Assembly (NCBI GenBank): GCA_032358165.1
Contig: JAALGY010000043.1
Coordinates: 744,001 to 808,000, forward strand
Origin: Diplosphaera chodatii
Lineage: Eukaryota; Chlorophyta; Trebouxiophyceae; Prasiolales; Stichococcaceae
Length of the DNA stretch: 64,000 nt
Direction of reading: 5' to 3'
The notes under the pieces are model-generated. The model saw only the letters and a program-made list of their open reading frames with translations. It searched no databases and was not told the origin of the DNA. Position 1 is the first letter of the stretch. The number at the start of each line of letters is the position of its first letter. Positions 1-11,370 of this stretch are shown one piece after another. The translations under genes were made by a program, and so were the position numbers.

Positions 1-1886
1 ACTCCACACGGCGCTGCACGGGTGAGGGTTCAGGCCGCGGTGACGAGTGCCTCGAGCCGCCGTCAGCCGCTGGCGAGCCGCCGCCCCGGTCAAGAGCCGA
101 GCTGGACCCAGCTCCTTCTCGCCTGTGTCAGGAGGGAGGCTGTCAGAAGAGGGGTGACCTGTGCTGGGCGCAGGCTTCCGAGGAGCAGGGCAATTGGCTG
201 AACCCTCTGCATGATGTCACTGTTCAGGGTCTTCACGCAGCAGTCTGGACTTCGACTGCAACAGGCAGCTGCAAAAATGACAGTCCCGAAGACAGGTACA
301 CACCGCCGTAATGCCGCTGTGCGCAGGCCCTGCAGCTGCGTCCCAGGCGAAGCTGTGGGCATGCCGTTCCGCAGCTCCGCCACTGTGGCAGGCGACGGCC
401 CAGCCTCATCCCGGCTGCCGCGCTCGCCCCTGCCCCTTCCAGCGCGCTGCTCTGGCTCCCCGCGCTCTCGATGCCTGCTTTTGGGCGGCGGCTGCGGGTC
501 GTCGCCAGCACCGGGCCACACTATGGGCTCGTGCCGCACGCGCTTGGGCGGCCCTGCTGTCACAGCACGTACTGCATGACTGGCTGTGCCACTAGTACAT
601 CTGGCGCGATCTAATGAGCACACGGGGTGCACCTGCACGCTCGGTCACACTGTGCAGTGAGTTGCTGTCAGGCAGGTTGAAGAGCGTACACTCACCCTGC
701 GGCAGCTCGCCATCCTCAGCAGACGAAGGCGACCCTGAAGCGCTTGCAGCTGGCTGCTCATCATCTTCGTCTGCCCACCGCCCTTTTCGCTTACCCTCAG
801 CGACTGCACGTACATGCAACGTTCTCAGCGTGCAGATTCGCGCGGCACCAGCAGAGCTACGCGTGCACATCCGCCTACGCCTGCAAAATGCAGATGCGAA
901 GGTGTGTTGCAGTTTGACATGGGCCAAGCTGCAGGGGCATGTTACAACTTGCCAGGAGGCGGGGAGCTGTCCTCCGCCATGCGCTTGGCCTCGGCCTCGC
1001 GCGCTGCCCTCTCCTTCACCAGCCTTGCAGCGTCGGCCACCAAGCTGCTGTGCCGCAGCGCATTGTACGCCACGTCATCACCAGGCGGCGTGCCTGCGCC
1101 TGCGCAGGGACGGGCGGTGCAGTCGCATGCCAGCAGGCAATGCAATGGCTCGCTGGACGCTGCCGAACACCCGGCTGAGCCGCTCGTCTGCTCACCTTCG
1201 GCTGCAAGTTGACACCATGCAGGCAAGGCAGCAACTGCAGAGGAGCTGGCCCTACCTGAGCGGGGCTCCTGTGAAGGTGCTGAGCGCCCCGGTGGTCCAA
1301 GTGGGCTGCGCAGGCCGGCCCCTGAGGGCGGCCGCGGAAATGGCTCCCGGCCGCTGCGGCTCCTGCGTGATCCACAACAGAATTCGTGCTGCCATGTACG
1401 CTGGCAACCAGTGCAGTTCGCAAGCCTGCGGTGTCTGCTGATGCCACAGCATGCCGCTGGCTTGAGCAGTGGCTGCCTTCCCAGGCACGAGTCGTCTGTG
1501 GCCACCAGGACACTCACCTGTCTCGTTCTCGGTCCCGGTCAAGCCTGTCCCGCCGGTCGCTGCCGCGGCCATCGCGCCCATCGCGCTCCCTTAGGCCACG
1601 AACGGCACGGTGTCGTCTATCGGGAGTGCTGAAGCATCCACCGGTGATCCGGCATTTCTTGCCGACATGCATGCACCACTGCACGCCAAAAAGCTTGGAG
1701 TATGTGCTGCAGAGGACAGTTGATGTACCTGTCGCTGTACTCGTCGCCTCTCCTGGAGTCCGGGTCTCGCTCGCGGCGCCCCGGCCAGCCTGCATGCTGC
1801 CCAGCTGATGGCCGCCCACCGCCGCTGGCGGTGCGGCCACTGCCGATGGGGCGATCTCGCTCTGCCTGACGCTCGGGAGGTGCCAT
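1..1886 (-). CDS. Arg/Ser-rich protein, possible N-terminal part of a CDK11/CDKG (PITSLRE-type) kinase; partial
   Basis: Seven exons join in one frame on the minus strand: 1729-1886, 1518-1628, 1256-1362, 953-1099, 696-803, 304-556 and 1-122, the last still open at the window edge. The start is the first ATG, at 1886. Exons 1-2 are dense in Arg-Asp/Arg-Glu dipeptides (for example RRDRLDRDRERDR). Exon 3 is Pro/Ser/Gly-rich. Exon 4 is charged and probably helical (KERAAREAEAKRMAED). Exon 5 holds GKRKGRWADEDDE. Exon 6 holds KRVRHEPIVWPG, reminiscent of the K-R-x-SPIVWD motif before the kinase domain of PITSLRE kinases. The intron after exon 4 starts with GC (G|GCAAGT), and codon phase supports it. 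The kinase domain itself would lie left of the window, so the family is an inference; another RS-rich splicing protein is possible. It diverges from the PP6 gene. Confidence 0.5.
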
Positions 1887-2624
1887 TGTGACAGGCGCCG
1901 GGCTAGCAAGCTGTGCAGATGTCACGGGTCTCGTGCATGGCTATGTCATTGCGGGGCGGTGGGTAACCGCACGCATGTGACACTACAACAAAAGCAGGCT
2001 TCGTCCCTGCGGGTTTGAGGAGTGTGACTGCGTCGACACGTGTCACCTCACCATGCAGGTGGTGCAGCTGCCAGCTGGTCAGTACTGCGGGACCAGACAA
2101 CTTCGGGCACTTGCGATGTTGGCTGATGTGTTGTTGCTTCAACGGTATTAGGAGACGACGCAAACTTGCGATGCCATGTTGTCAACGGCAGTGGGGGGAA
2201 TGGCAGCTGTAAACGGTATTGTCCCGCTGCATGTGATTGCTGTGCAACCTGGCCTGCACCTATGGCAGTGCTAAATCTCTTAGGCATGCAGGACCTGTGC
2301 AGAAGTCCTGCCAGGGCAGCAACGCCATCATTTCGTGGTTGCAACACTCACAGTTACTGGTTCAAGCGTTCAGCGTGCTTGTCTGTCCATCATCTAGGCT
2401 GCTGCCTCACTTTGTCATACACGACCACTCAGCAGGAGAGGCAACAGGTCCGGGTGCAGCGTACTTCATCAACCCGTCCCCGCACTGCTCCGAAATTTGT
2501 AGCTTGACCAGAGGATTCAGCAGCCACAGGCACTGAATCAGGAGCAGCTCACCAAACCCACATGACTGCTGACCCCTGACGACACTGCGCGGCCGCACAA
2601 CTCCTGCGCAACAGCAGGCAGGCC
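1887..2624. other. Intergenic region between divergent genes
   Basis: These 738 bases separate the start of the minus-strand Arg/Ser-rich gene from the plus-strand PP6 gene. They probably hold both promoters and 5' leaders. Short open frames exist, but none has good splice sites or recognisable protein content. I see no clear TATA box. Confidence 0.5.
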
Positions 2625-4636
2625 ATGGGAGTGGACCTTGACAAATGGACAGAGAAAGTCAGACGCTGCGAGTATCTGGCAGAGGATGAGCTGAAGGCGC
2701 TGTGCGAATATGTACGTGCTGCTTCATTTACCGCCACACTAGACGTGTCATGATAGCAGCGCTTGGCCCGCTGACATGATTGACAATAGCGGATGAAGGC
2801 GGCCCACAGGCTACCACGACACACACTTGCGCAGGTGAAGGAGATCCTGGTGGAGGAATCGAACGTGCAGCCCGTGAATGCGCCTGTCACGGTGCGTCCC
2901 GGCTGCTGCTGGCCAAAGTGCGAGGGTGTTGATGAGCCGCAAGGTTGTTGAACCAAACCTGTTGCACGAACTCATGCTGTATCACGCAGGTGTGTGGAGA
3001 CATCCATGGGCAGTTCCATGACCTGCTCAAGCTGCTGGAGACAGGCGGTCAGCTGCCAGAGCGCTCGTACATCTTCATGGGGGATTTTGTGGACCGAGGG
3101 TGAGCCTCTGACATATGCAAGATCCTTGCTCCAAAGCACGTGCACCCGCTGAGGTACATCGACAACAGGCGGGATGAGAGCATGGCTTCTGCCTGCATGC
3201 TGCAGGTACAACAGCCTCGAGGTCTTCACGTTGCTTTTGTTACTAAAGGCCCGATGGCCTGCCAACATGACACTGCTGCGGGGCAACCACGAAAGCAGGC
3301 AAATCACGCAGGTGCGGCCGCGCAGCTCAGGCAGCTACGTTTTGATGCAGCTGTGGCATCAGTCAGGACAGCCGTGATGCAAGAAGTCTGCCAGAGCGAA
3401 CGACACATAGCTCTCCCTGCCATGCAGGTGTATGGCTTCTATGACGAGTGTCAAAGAAAGTACGGAAATGCCAATGCCTGGCGGTATTGCACAGAGGTGT
3501 TCGACTACCTCACACTCTCGGTAGGAGTGACAATCGACAAGCACATTCATGGCATGCATAACGTTGGACCAGACTGATCGAAGCTGAGGGCTTGCACCCA
3601 CCTGCAGGCCTTGATCGATGGTCGCGTGCTGTGCGTGCATGGCGGGCTGTCACCAGACCTCCGCACCCTTGACCAGGTGCTGTCATGCATTTTCATGAGC
3701 ACTCAACATTGTGCATTTTCGTGCAGAAGTCGAAAGACTTGACAGATGTGAGCATTGCTCGAGTCCACTGTTGTCAGTGGCATCTATGCCTGACGCAGAT
3801 TCGCACGATCGAGCGGGTGTGTGAGATCCCACACGAGGGGCCTTTCTGCGACCTTATGTGGTCTGACCCCGAAGACATCGACACATGGTGCACTGCTGCT
3901 TTATCTCATGCATGTACTCAATGCAGGGTGCACATGAGCACTGCAAACCTCCACCCCGCATTGAACCTCGCCCCTCGCCAGAGGGCATCTGCAGCTGCAA
4001 TGGACCTTCATGTCCTATGAGCCACGCTGCAGGGCCGTCAGCCCACGCGGCGCGGGGTGGCTGTTTGGCGGACGGGTAACGGCAGAGTTCAACCGCGTGA
4101 ACGGACTGGAGCTCGTGGCGCGCGCACACCAGCTTGTGCAGGTCCGCCGAGTGCAGGCACACTGTTACAGACGACACACGATAGCCACAGTTGGCAGGAC
4201 GTCTGGCCTTCTCACAAATTCCTTTTCTCATGATGGCAGCGTTGCTGACATAGCTCAATGTGCTCCGCACTTCGTCCAGCATCTGCCTGTGCCCTGCCAC
4301 AGGAGGGCCTGAAGTACATGTTCAACGACAAGAGCTTGGTCACAGTGTGGTCCGCGCCCAACTACTGCTACCGGTGCGACCACCTGCATGTGCTCTGACT
4401 GTCCTGACTTTGCAAGTGTTTACAGCATGCTTGGAGTCAAGCCGCCACGATCATTAGTTCAGTCGGCTTTGGTGCAATCAAGGTACCGATTCGCATTGCT
4501 TCTCCTTAGGTGCGGGAATGTGGCCAGCATCCTGTGCTTTGGGGACAACCTGGAGCGCGAGGTCAAGTACTTCACGGAGACGGAGGAGAACAGCACCATG
4601 ATGGCGCCCCGCAACGCCGTGCCCTACTTCCTGTGA
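2625..4636 (+). CDS. FyPP: PP6 catalytic subunit (FyPP-type Ser/Thr protein phosphatase)
   Basis: Ten exons encode about 305 residues, against 303 in plant FyPP: 2625-2711, 2835-2891, 2990-3099, 3206-3311, 3428-3520, 3608-3676, 3799-3887, 4033-4141, 4303-4373 and 4510-4636. All phases match. The metal and phosphate ligand motifs of PPP phosphatases are present in order: [36 protein letters not shown] and [11 protein letters not shown]. The start (MGVDLDKW) and the ending PYFL mark PP6/FyPP rather than PP2A or PP4. In plants this enzyme dephosphorylates phytochromes and PIN auxin carriers, and in yeast and animals (Sit4/PP6) it acts in cell-cycle and trafficking control. The algal substrate is unknown. 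It acts in cytosol and nucleus, bound to SAPS-type regulatory subunits. Nothing looks damaged. Confidence 0.96.
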
Positions 4637-6234
4637 CCTGGCGACGGCGGCTGCCGGAGAGTGTGGGTGCAGAGGGTTTGGAGGCTGTCAACCCTGAATA
4701 CCGCGCTTAATAGTCATGGCACCCATGTGGCTTGGCGATGTCCATAGCGGGATCACGCAGCACTGACTGACGCACGTTCCTGGTCCATATTGACGACGTC
4801 AGCCTGCTTTTTGGGGTGCAGCAGTGTGGCCTCAGCATGACGCACATATGATAAATCGGCGCTGCAAGCTGCATGCTGGGTTTACTGTCTAGGATGATGC
4901 GGCTTTTGCGGTCGAGACATGGCAGCTGAGTGGCCACAGCGCTTGCTGCAAGGTGCGTCACTTTGTGAGACGAGCTGGACCAGAAGGAAGCTAGAAGCTG
5001 CCGTCTTTCAGAAGCCATTACCTGTGGGACTGTGGCATCTGCCACCTCAGCGCTGCTATTTGAACCCCCCTGCCTGCTACCCAGCCACTTTCCTGATGAC
5101 GCACCACAGCACTCCTCACGTCCTCAGTGTGATCCTAAGCCCTGGGGCCAACTCCTGCCATGGAGCTCTGCAGTGGAACCCCCCTTGAGCAGTTCAGTGG
5201 ACTGTCCCCACTAGCCCCATACACCTCCCTACTGTTGCTGAATACTCTTCAGGGTTTCAGCTGCTGCGTGATGCGAGCATGCAACGCTGACTGTACGGAG
5301 CTTCCCTCATCCTACGCTGTCATAGCCATTCTCAATGCTGTTATCACAAACATTTGCCTGTAGCGTGACTTGATCTGGACAGGCAGCAGCGTTGCAGGAG
5401 CACTTGTGTTGTTGGCTGTGTGCCTGGGCCGTGCCGCCGCGTTGCAGTCGTGCGAGGAGCACAAGTCGGCTGCAGAGCTGTCCGGGCGGGAGCCGGCCTA
5501 CGCGAGGTGCCAGCCGACGGTACATTCGAGACCGGGTATGTGCCGGCCAAGCGTTGGATCAGTCTGTGCGATCAGGGCTGGTGTGTTGTTTCGAAACGTG
5601 ATGGAGCAACACGCTGTCACCTCGACTCTCGGCCTCCCCGGCTGTATCCTCCGCCATGTGACTCTTCTGGCAGACGTCCTCAGACACTGCAGACGGTGTC
5701 AGCCGTTGCGATGACGGTGCAAAATCGAATCTCTCTTCGGGGTAACAACTTTGACCGGCAGCTGCGCTGCGCATCGCTCCCAATGCTCGTCGCGTGTCAC
5801 CTCGCCGCCTGCTGGACACTTCAAGTCACATCGTGCAGCAGCAGGCGACAAGCAGCACGGACTTGTCCTGTTTTGGGCTGCCAGCTCAGACGGTGTGAAG
5901 ACCCTCGTCGGAAGCTGCCACTTGCCACAAGCCGTGATCCACGAAGCGGCTGCGGGATCCGCAGTTGTCCTAACAGCGTCACGGAACGCCGGTGATGCTG
6001 GGATTGTCGGGCAGCCTGGACGCCCTGGGACCTGATCCACCCGCAAACGGCCGCCACTTTGGCGGCCTCTGACGAAGGTCTTGGCGCCAGCCCGGGAAGT
6101 TATTCGGTCCGCGCGCATACCGCGTTGGTGCCGCAACAGATGATCAAAAGACAAGATATGGTAGAGTGCTACGTCCTGGGAACGTGAGCAAGCACTTCGC
6201 ATTGCGCTCGTTGGGTGTTATCACGCGGAGGTGT
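4637..6234. other. Long intergenic stretch before the AP2/ERF gene
   Basis: About 1.6 kb lies between the PP6 stop and the earliest AP2 gene start. Open frames at 5370-5714 and 5420-5995 (plus) look weakly protein-like; the first resembles a short hydrophobic leader followed by Cys residues. Neither joins to a recognisable protein, so I do not call a gene. A perfect small inverted repeat sits at 6049-6067. The right part may be the 5' leader of the AP2 gene. Confidence 0.4.
6049..6067. repeat. Small perfect inverted repeat (hairpin)
   Basis: GGCCGCCA and TGGCGGCC form an 8-bp perfect stem around a 3-base loop, upstream of the AP2/ERF gene. It could fold in a 5' leader RNA. Its role is unknown, and a GC-rich genome produces such stems by chance. 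Confidence 0.5.
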
Positions 6235-6537
6235 ATGACCTCGATGCGCTGCGTGGAGATGCCAATGCCATTGCTTTTATCGAGCCATGCACACTGTTGT
6301 GATGAGTACACTGGACTCAGTGCATGTGGATCTGCATCGCCAAGCTACCAGGGCACTTGCGAACTTGAGCCGGCTCTATGTCTCCCGTCTGACGCAAGCC
6401 AGCATACGGTGCAGTGTCTGACGCCTTGCGGATCATCTGAGCACGCTCAGCGCGTCCTACGCCTCACATTGTCACGATCTCCGCCCGCTGGTGTAGGTGA
6501 GCCCGACAAGCTGACTGGGCCTGGGGTTGGCGGCGGC

Positions 6538-9500
6538 ATGTCGCCGCCGGTGGAGACGCAGGCAGCAAAGGACGTCCCCAAGCCGCTCGGCTGCGGGGCA
6601 GTAATGCCAGTTGGCCATCGGGCCGGCGCACCGCAGCCGCAGGCCAGCGTGATCGGCTTCGCGGCGCCTGCGCCGGTGCAGAACCCGTTTGCGTCCGCAG
6701 CGGCGGATGCCAAGGCAGCCATCCTCGGCCACACCAATGGCCTGCAGAACGGTGAGTAGGCACCATCCGTCGACTGGACGCATGCAAGCAATTGCAGCAC
6801 CACAGGTCTGCGGTGAGGCCGCAGAGCCTTGATGTCAACTCGCACCCCGCCGCTACAGGCATCACAGCATCGCAGCCGGTGTCCAGCACAGCTCTGGCAG
6901 AGCTGCAGCGGGCGTTCGGCAGCAAGGAGGACATGGGGTTGAAGCCGATGAGCCCGGGGCTGCCCTCCGCCCCGCTGGCCATCCCGCCAGCGTCTGCTGC
7001 GCCGCGCGCGCCGTCCAGCGCTGCGTCTCACGGCAGCCCATTCTCCCCCGGCACTGCAATGAGGTATTGAAGGTTACAGGAGTGCTGCCTGGGTACAGCA
7101 TGGAAGCTGTGCGTGCTTTGTTGCTGCCACCCGGTGCTCAGCGTTGCCACAACCAGATGCAACACGGCTGATGATCTGTAGGGCTGAGGTCAAATGTCTG
7201 CGTTGCTGCAGCCCTGGCGCGGGGAGCTTCTCATCGAACCATGCGGCATCGCCAAAGGGTCCCTTCACGGCAGGGACGCCGCCCAGCCTCTTCCAGGTGC
7301 CAGCAAGTGCCGCCCTGCGTGTCGGCAGCAGCGGCCTCAGCACCAGCAGCGGCGGCGGGCCGCTGTTCGGCCAGTCCAGCACGCCACTGCCAGTGTCTGC
7401 TCTGCGCATTGGCCCCCCAGGCAGCAGCTTCCCGGCAGCCGGGTTTCACCAGGTGATCGCGGCGTGCATGCATGCATGCTCGCTCTGTGAGGCCGTGCCT
7501 GGAGGTGTTCCCATGCAAAAACTGTCGAGCAGTGGCTCAAGTGGAGCTGTGGTGCCCTGATCAAGTTGTTGTTGCTGCAGCCACTGCCCATGCAGTCGAG
7601 CAGCCGCCCGATGGTCAGCAGCAGCCTGCCGGGCCCGGCGTCAGCACTGCCGCCGCGGGCGCCCATCCGGCCCCCACCTGTCGCTGCAGCGGGCAGTCTG
7701 CCAGGGCCTGCGACGCCGCCGGCGGGCGGCCTTGCGAGCAGCTTCAACGGGCTGCCCGCCAGCTCGCCGGCGCTGGACATCGCGCCGCTGGCCCTGTCTG
7801 GGGGCAACCAGCTCGGCAGCGGCGCCAGCAACGCTGCCCCCGGCGCCGCGGGGTCAGCCGGCACACCTTCCGCTGCCTCCAGCCTGACCAACCTGCACCC
7901 CAACTCCCTGCCGGATGACCATCAGCCCAAGTGCGCGGCCAAGACCGCACTGGGCTGTCATGTATGCAGCTAACATGTCACAATCTGCATGCGATCCCAC
8001 AGTCAGATGCCACCCACTCGCAGAGATTGCGATCGGGTGCATGGCACGCAAAGCGTCACAGGCTACATGTCTCAAGCGAGTAATCCCTGAATGTCTGCTG
8101 CACCTCAGGAGCTCGCTGTCCAGCTCGCTGCTCAAGCCGCACGGCAGCGGCAGCCTGCGCCGCACCAGCCAGCCGGGCGTCAGCAAGCGCTCGCCGGGGG
8201 GTGCGGCTGCGGCGCGCGCTGCAGCGGGCAAGCCGCACCCCGGGGGCGCGGGTGCAGGCACCGGCAACAGCCGCTACCGCGGCGTCCGCCAGCGGCCCTG
8301 GGGCAAGTTTGCCGCCGAGATCCGCGACCCCACTAAGGTGCGTTGTTTGTAAAGGCCTTGCTGCACTGTCCACCCGCCATTCCACAATGTGCTGCGTGCT
8401 TGACGCCTTTGTCGGCGACCGATCACTGTGAACATCTTGACGCTCTAAGTTGTATACCCCTCTTGTGTCGTGTTCCCTGCATCGTGATTTTGCTTACCAT
8501 CGCCCTGCAGGGGGCTCGCCTCTGGCTGGGCACATTCGACACGGCAGAAGAGGCAGCGCGCGCCTATGACGCAGCAGCCCGCCGGATTCGTGGCGCCAGC
8601 GCTGTGTGCAACTTCCCGGATGACGGGCGCCCGCCGCCGCAGCCGCTGCCCAGCAACAGCCACTCGAGCGCTGCCCACGTCCCAGGTGGCTGTCTGCTGC
8701 GGCAGTCCGAATCATCTTGTCAGTGCATGGCTGTGTCAAGCCACACGGCGCCACCGCAGTCAGTAAGGGTTGCCAAGGTGTTGGTGTGTGCAACATAAAC
8801 TTATGTCTGCGGCAGGTTCCGTGCCGGCGGCGGGGCCCAACTGGGGCGGCCGGCAGGCCACACCCTCGGAGGCCAGCTCAGACGCGGAGGACAGCGCCTT
8901 CGGCGCCTCCATCGGCACTTCCGGCTTCCACGGCCGCAACCACGCCCACTTCGGGGTGAGCCTCGCCCAAGCCTACCAACATGCATTTGCTGAAGCAGTA
9001 GCCGGCAGACATGCCGACTGGAACACCTTGCTAATCAGCCACCTTGCCCAGTCTGCTGCTGGGTCGCCGTGGGGTTCTTGCAAATCGCTGGCAAAACATC
9101 TGCCCTGCGGCGCTGCGCAGGCCCACCGTGGCGTGGTCGCCGGCTCGGCGCCGGCGGCCTACTTCATGCCGCCGCCCGCACGTGCCCGGGAGGCCATCGC
9201 GCCGCTGGTCGCCGCCGCCGCCATGGACGCCAGCCCTGCTCACCAGCCCCAACCCGAACCCCACAAGTGAGCTGTTTGACGCACATAGGCCGTTGTACCG
9301 TGTCCATTGACCATCAGGAAGTGCAACTCTTCCATCCGCGGCTTTTGCTGCACTGTCCATTGTCGCACTTTTGTATCTGCCTCAACAAGTGCTGGATCAA
9401 CTGTCCTCCGCAGGGCCAGCGGCAGCGGGGGCCCCAAAGCCAGCAGCAGCTCGCTGAGCGGTGACAGCGGCGACATGGATGAGGCGGAGCTGTTTGGCGG

Positions 9501-9834
9501 CATGGACATTGATGAGTCGAAGCCCACGTCCATGCAGGTGAGCAGGAGGGAAACAACCTCTGTCAGATGCCTGTAGAGTAAGGTTCTTCTTGCACGTCGT
9601 GACAGGCTGCGAGGCCTCTGGCTCCTTCAGCACGCAAACCGCTTCACAACAGGCACGCGAGTCCTGCACGAGTGCTCACGTGCCCTTGTCTTGCAGGGCG
9701 AGGATGGGGACGACACCAACATGGTGGCAGAGATATTGCTGCAGTTCAAGGACAACTTGTCGGTCCATCCTGGAAAGCGTTACACCACGCGCACAGTCAC
9801 GGGTGCGCAGCCCTGTCATGTTGAAGAGATGTAA
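6538..9834 (+). CDS. AP2/ERF-domain transcription factor
   Basis: Ten exons join in phase: 6538-6751, 6859-7063, 7212-7452, 7581-7930, 8109-8337, 8511-8685, 8816-8955, 9121-9266, 9414-9537 and 9697-9834. They give about 653 residues from the ATG at 6538; an in-frame ATG at 6235 would add 101. A single AP2 domain spans exons 5 and 6: [20 protein letters not shown], then an intron, then [19 protein letters not shown] and [15 protein letters not shown] ending [12 protein letters not shown]. These carry the Arg and Trp residues that contact GCC-box-like DNA in plant ERFs. The rest is low-complexity Ala/Pro/Ser/Gly, with an acidic patch ([14 protein letters not shown]) that could activate transcription. 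It is presumably nuclear. Target genes cannot be inferred. The TAA stop lies inside a perfect donor sequence (AT|GTAAGT), so a further 3' exon is possible. Confidence 0.9.
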
Positions 9835-11370
9835 GTACACGCCCGGCAGCACAGCATGTGAACTTGCATGGACAGGAGTCTGTCAATCATAATGAGGCTC
9901 CTTGCATGTTTGCATCGATGGCATCTGTCACAGTTAGGGTGCCCTGGACATGCAGGCACTCGGGCGGCAAACCGCAAGTATAAGTAGGCAGATGACTCCT
10001 GAGCGAACGCTGGGCGCCTGCTGTCAGAGCAGAACAACATCAAGATCAAGGAACCTCTTGCCAGGTCAGAACACCGACTGGCAAGCGAACATGGGCGAAT
10101 GCAATGCTAAGCAGCGGGGTCAGCAGCATTGGTGCAGTTGGCAGAGGCGCAATGTGAGGCGGGCGTCAGACACCGCCAGGCCTTCAGCAATTGTATAACA
10201 AACATGACTGTGGTGCTGAGTGGTGCCCTTGGTGGCGATTGAGGCCCCTCGGATGCCATGTTCTTCTTTTTTTGGCTCGAGAGCACTTGGCCCAATGTGG
10301 CCGTGCATCAGCACAGGTAGCTTGGTGGCCTCTGATGATTCAGCAAGGTCTTGCTTTCAGTTACATGACCAAGCAGTCAAGCTTGCAGTTTTGTGGCAGC
10401 GCATCAGCACTTCTGGCAGCGCTTGCCGCCGCAGCTTGCGTTTTCCATGCGTGTTGCCTTTTGCGTGTTATCTTCGGGTACCTGCTGCTGCTGGCCGCTG
10501 AGTCTGTCTGCTACCAGGAGATATATGTGTGTTCGTCTGATGTGGAGTCGACCAGCATGTAATGGGTTTGCTGTCGTCCGGGCTCGAAAACAGTTGGGCG
10601 GTGAACATTGTCGGAGCAGGTCAGCTATCATAAAGGCCGCCAGCACCCTCTCACCATTCGGTCGACGTCCTTTCTGGCTGCATTCTGCAGACGCCCCCTG
10701 GAGTACCGTATGCTGCCAGCTTGCTACGGAAAGTATGGTAGCACACGTGACGGTTGTCGTCATGATCACTCAACGTCGCACCGATTGGATACCTGTGTGA
10801 ATTTCATGGTCTTACTACATTCAATGGCAGATTTGATGGCCTACAGACTGCCAGCGACCACCCTGCGCCTTTGTAGATCATCCCACAGGTGCTGCGACCA
10901 GCGGATCGGTGCTGACATAAGTGTGCATGACTGTCGATGATGGATGGTATACAGAGGAATGCAACTTTCTTTCTTTGGTGATCGCAGGCGGCTGCTTGGC
11001 ACAGTCTGCGCCGATCAGGCATCTCGCAGCAACTGCGTGACTGGGTCATGTTTGCCTGAAAGGTGCGCCATTGCTGTAGGTGAAGGTGCAAGCACTGAGG
11101 ACGTTGCGAGAATTCCCGTTATAGCAGCCTGTCAAATCATGATATCACAATTGCGCGTGGCAGGCGGTCTTCCATTGCTCCAACTCTCCCCCGTTTGCCA
11201 GGAGAGCGTCCCGTCAGCCGGGGTGAGCTTGCAGATCTTCGCACCTAGCCAGTCCAAAAGGAACGGTCTTGTCACCTCAAGCAACGTAGCCTACGTGTCA
11301 GCTCAGTGAACGGCTCTTTGCTATAGGTGCAGTGCCACGTCTCCCGGCACGCGGCCTAGCAACGGCAGCT
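9835..11370. other. Intergenic region, possibly with a missing LAP leader exon
   Basis: This 1.5-kb stretch holds no exon chain I can support. If the AP2 gene uses the donor at 9831, a small extra exon would lie here. The aminopeptidase downstream probably needs a plastid transit peptide, and an open frame ending near 11309 or the acceptor-like CTATAG/GTGCAG at 11321-11332 could supply it; I could not fix the join. Confidence 0.4.

Noticed and set aside
5370..5995. Possible small secreted protein (hydrophobic leader plus Cys)
   Set aside because: The frame has no recognisable domain, no consistent exon chain and no clear downstream partner. It may be the 5' leader of the AP2 gene.
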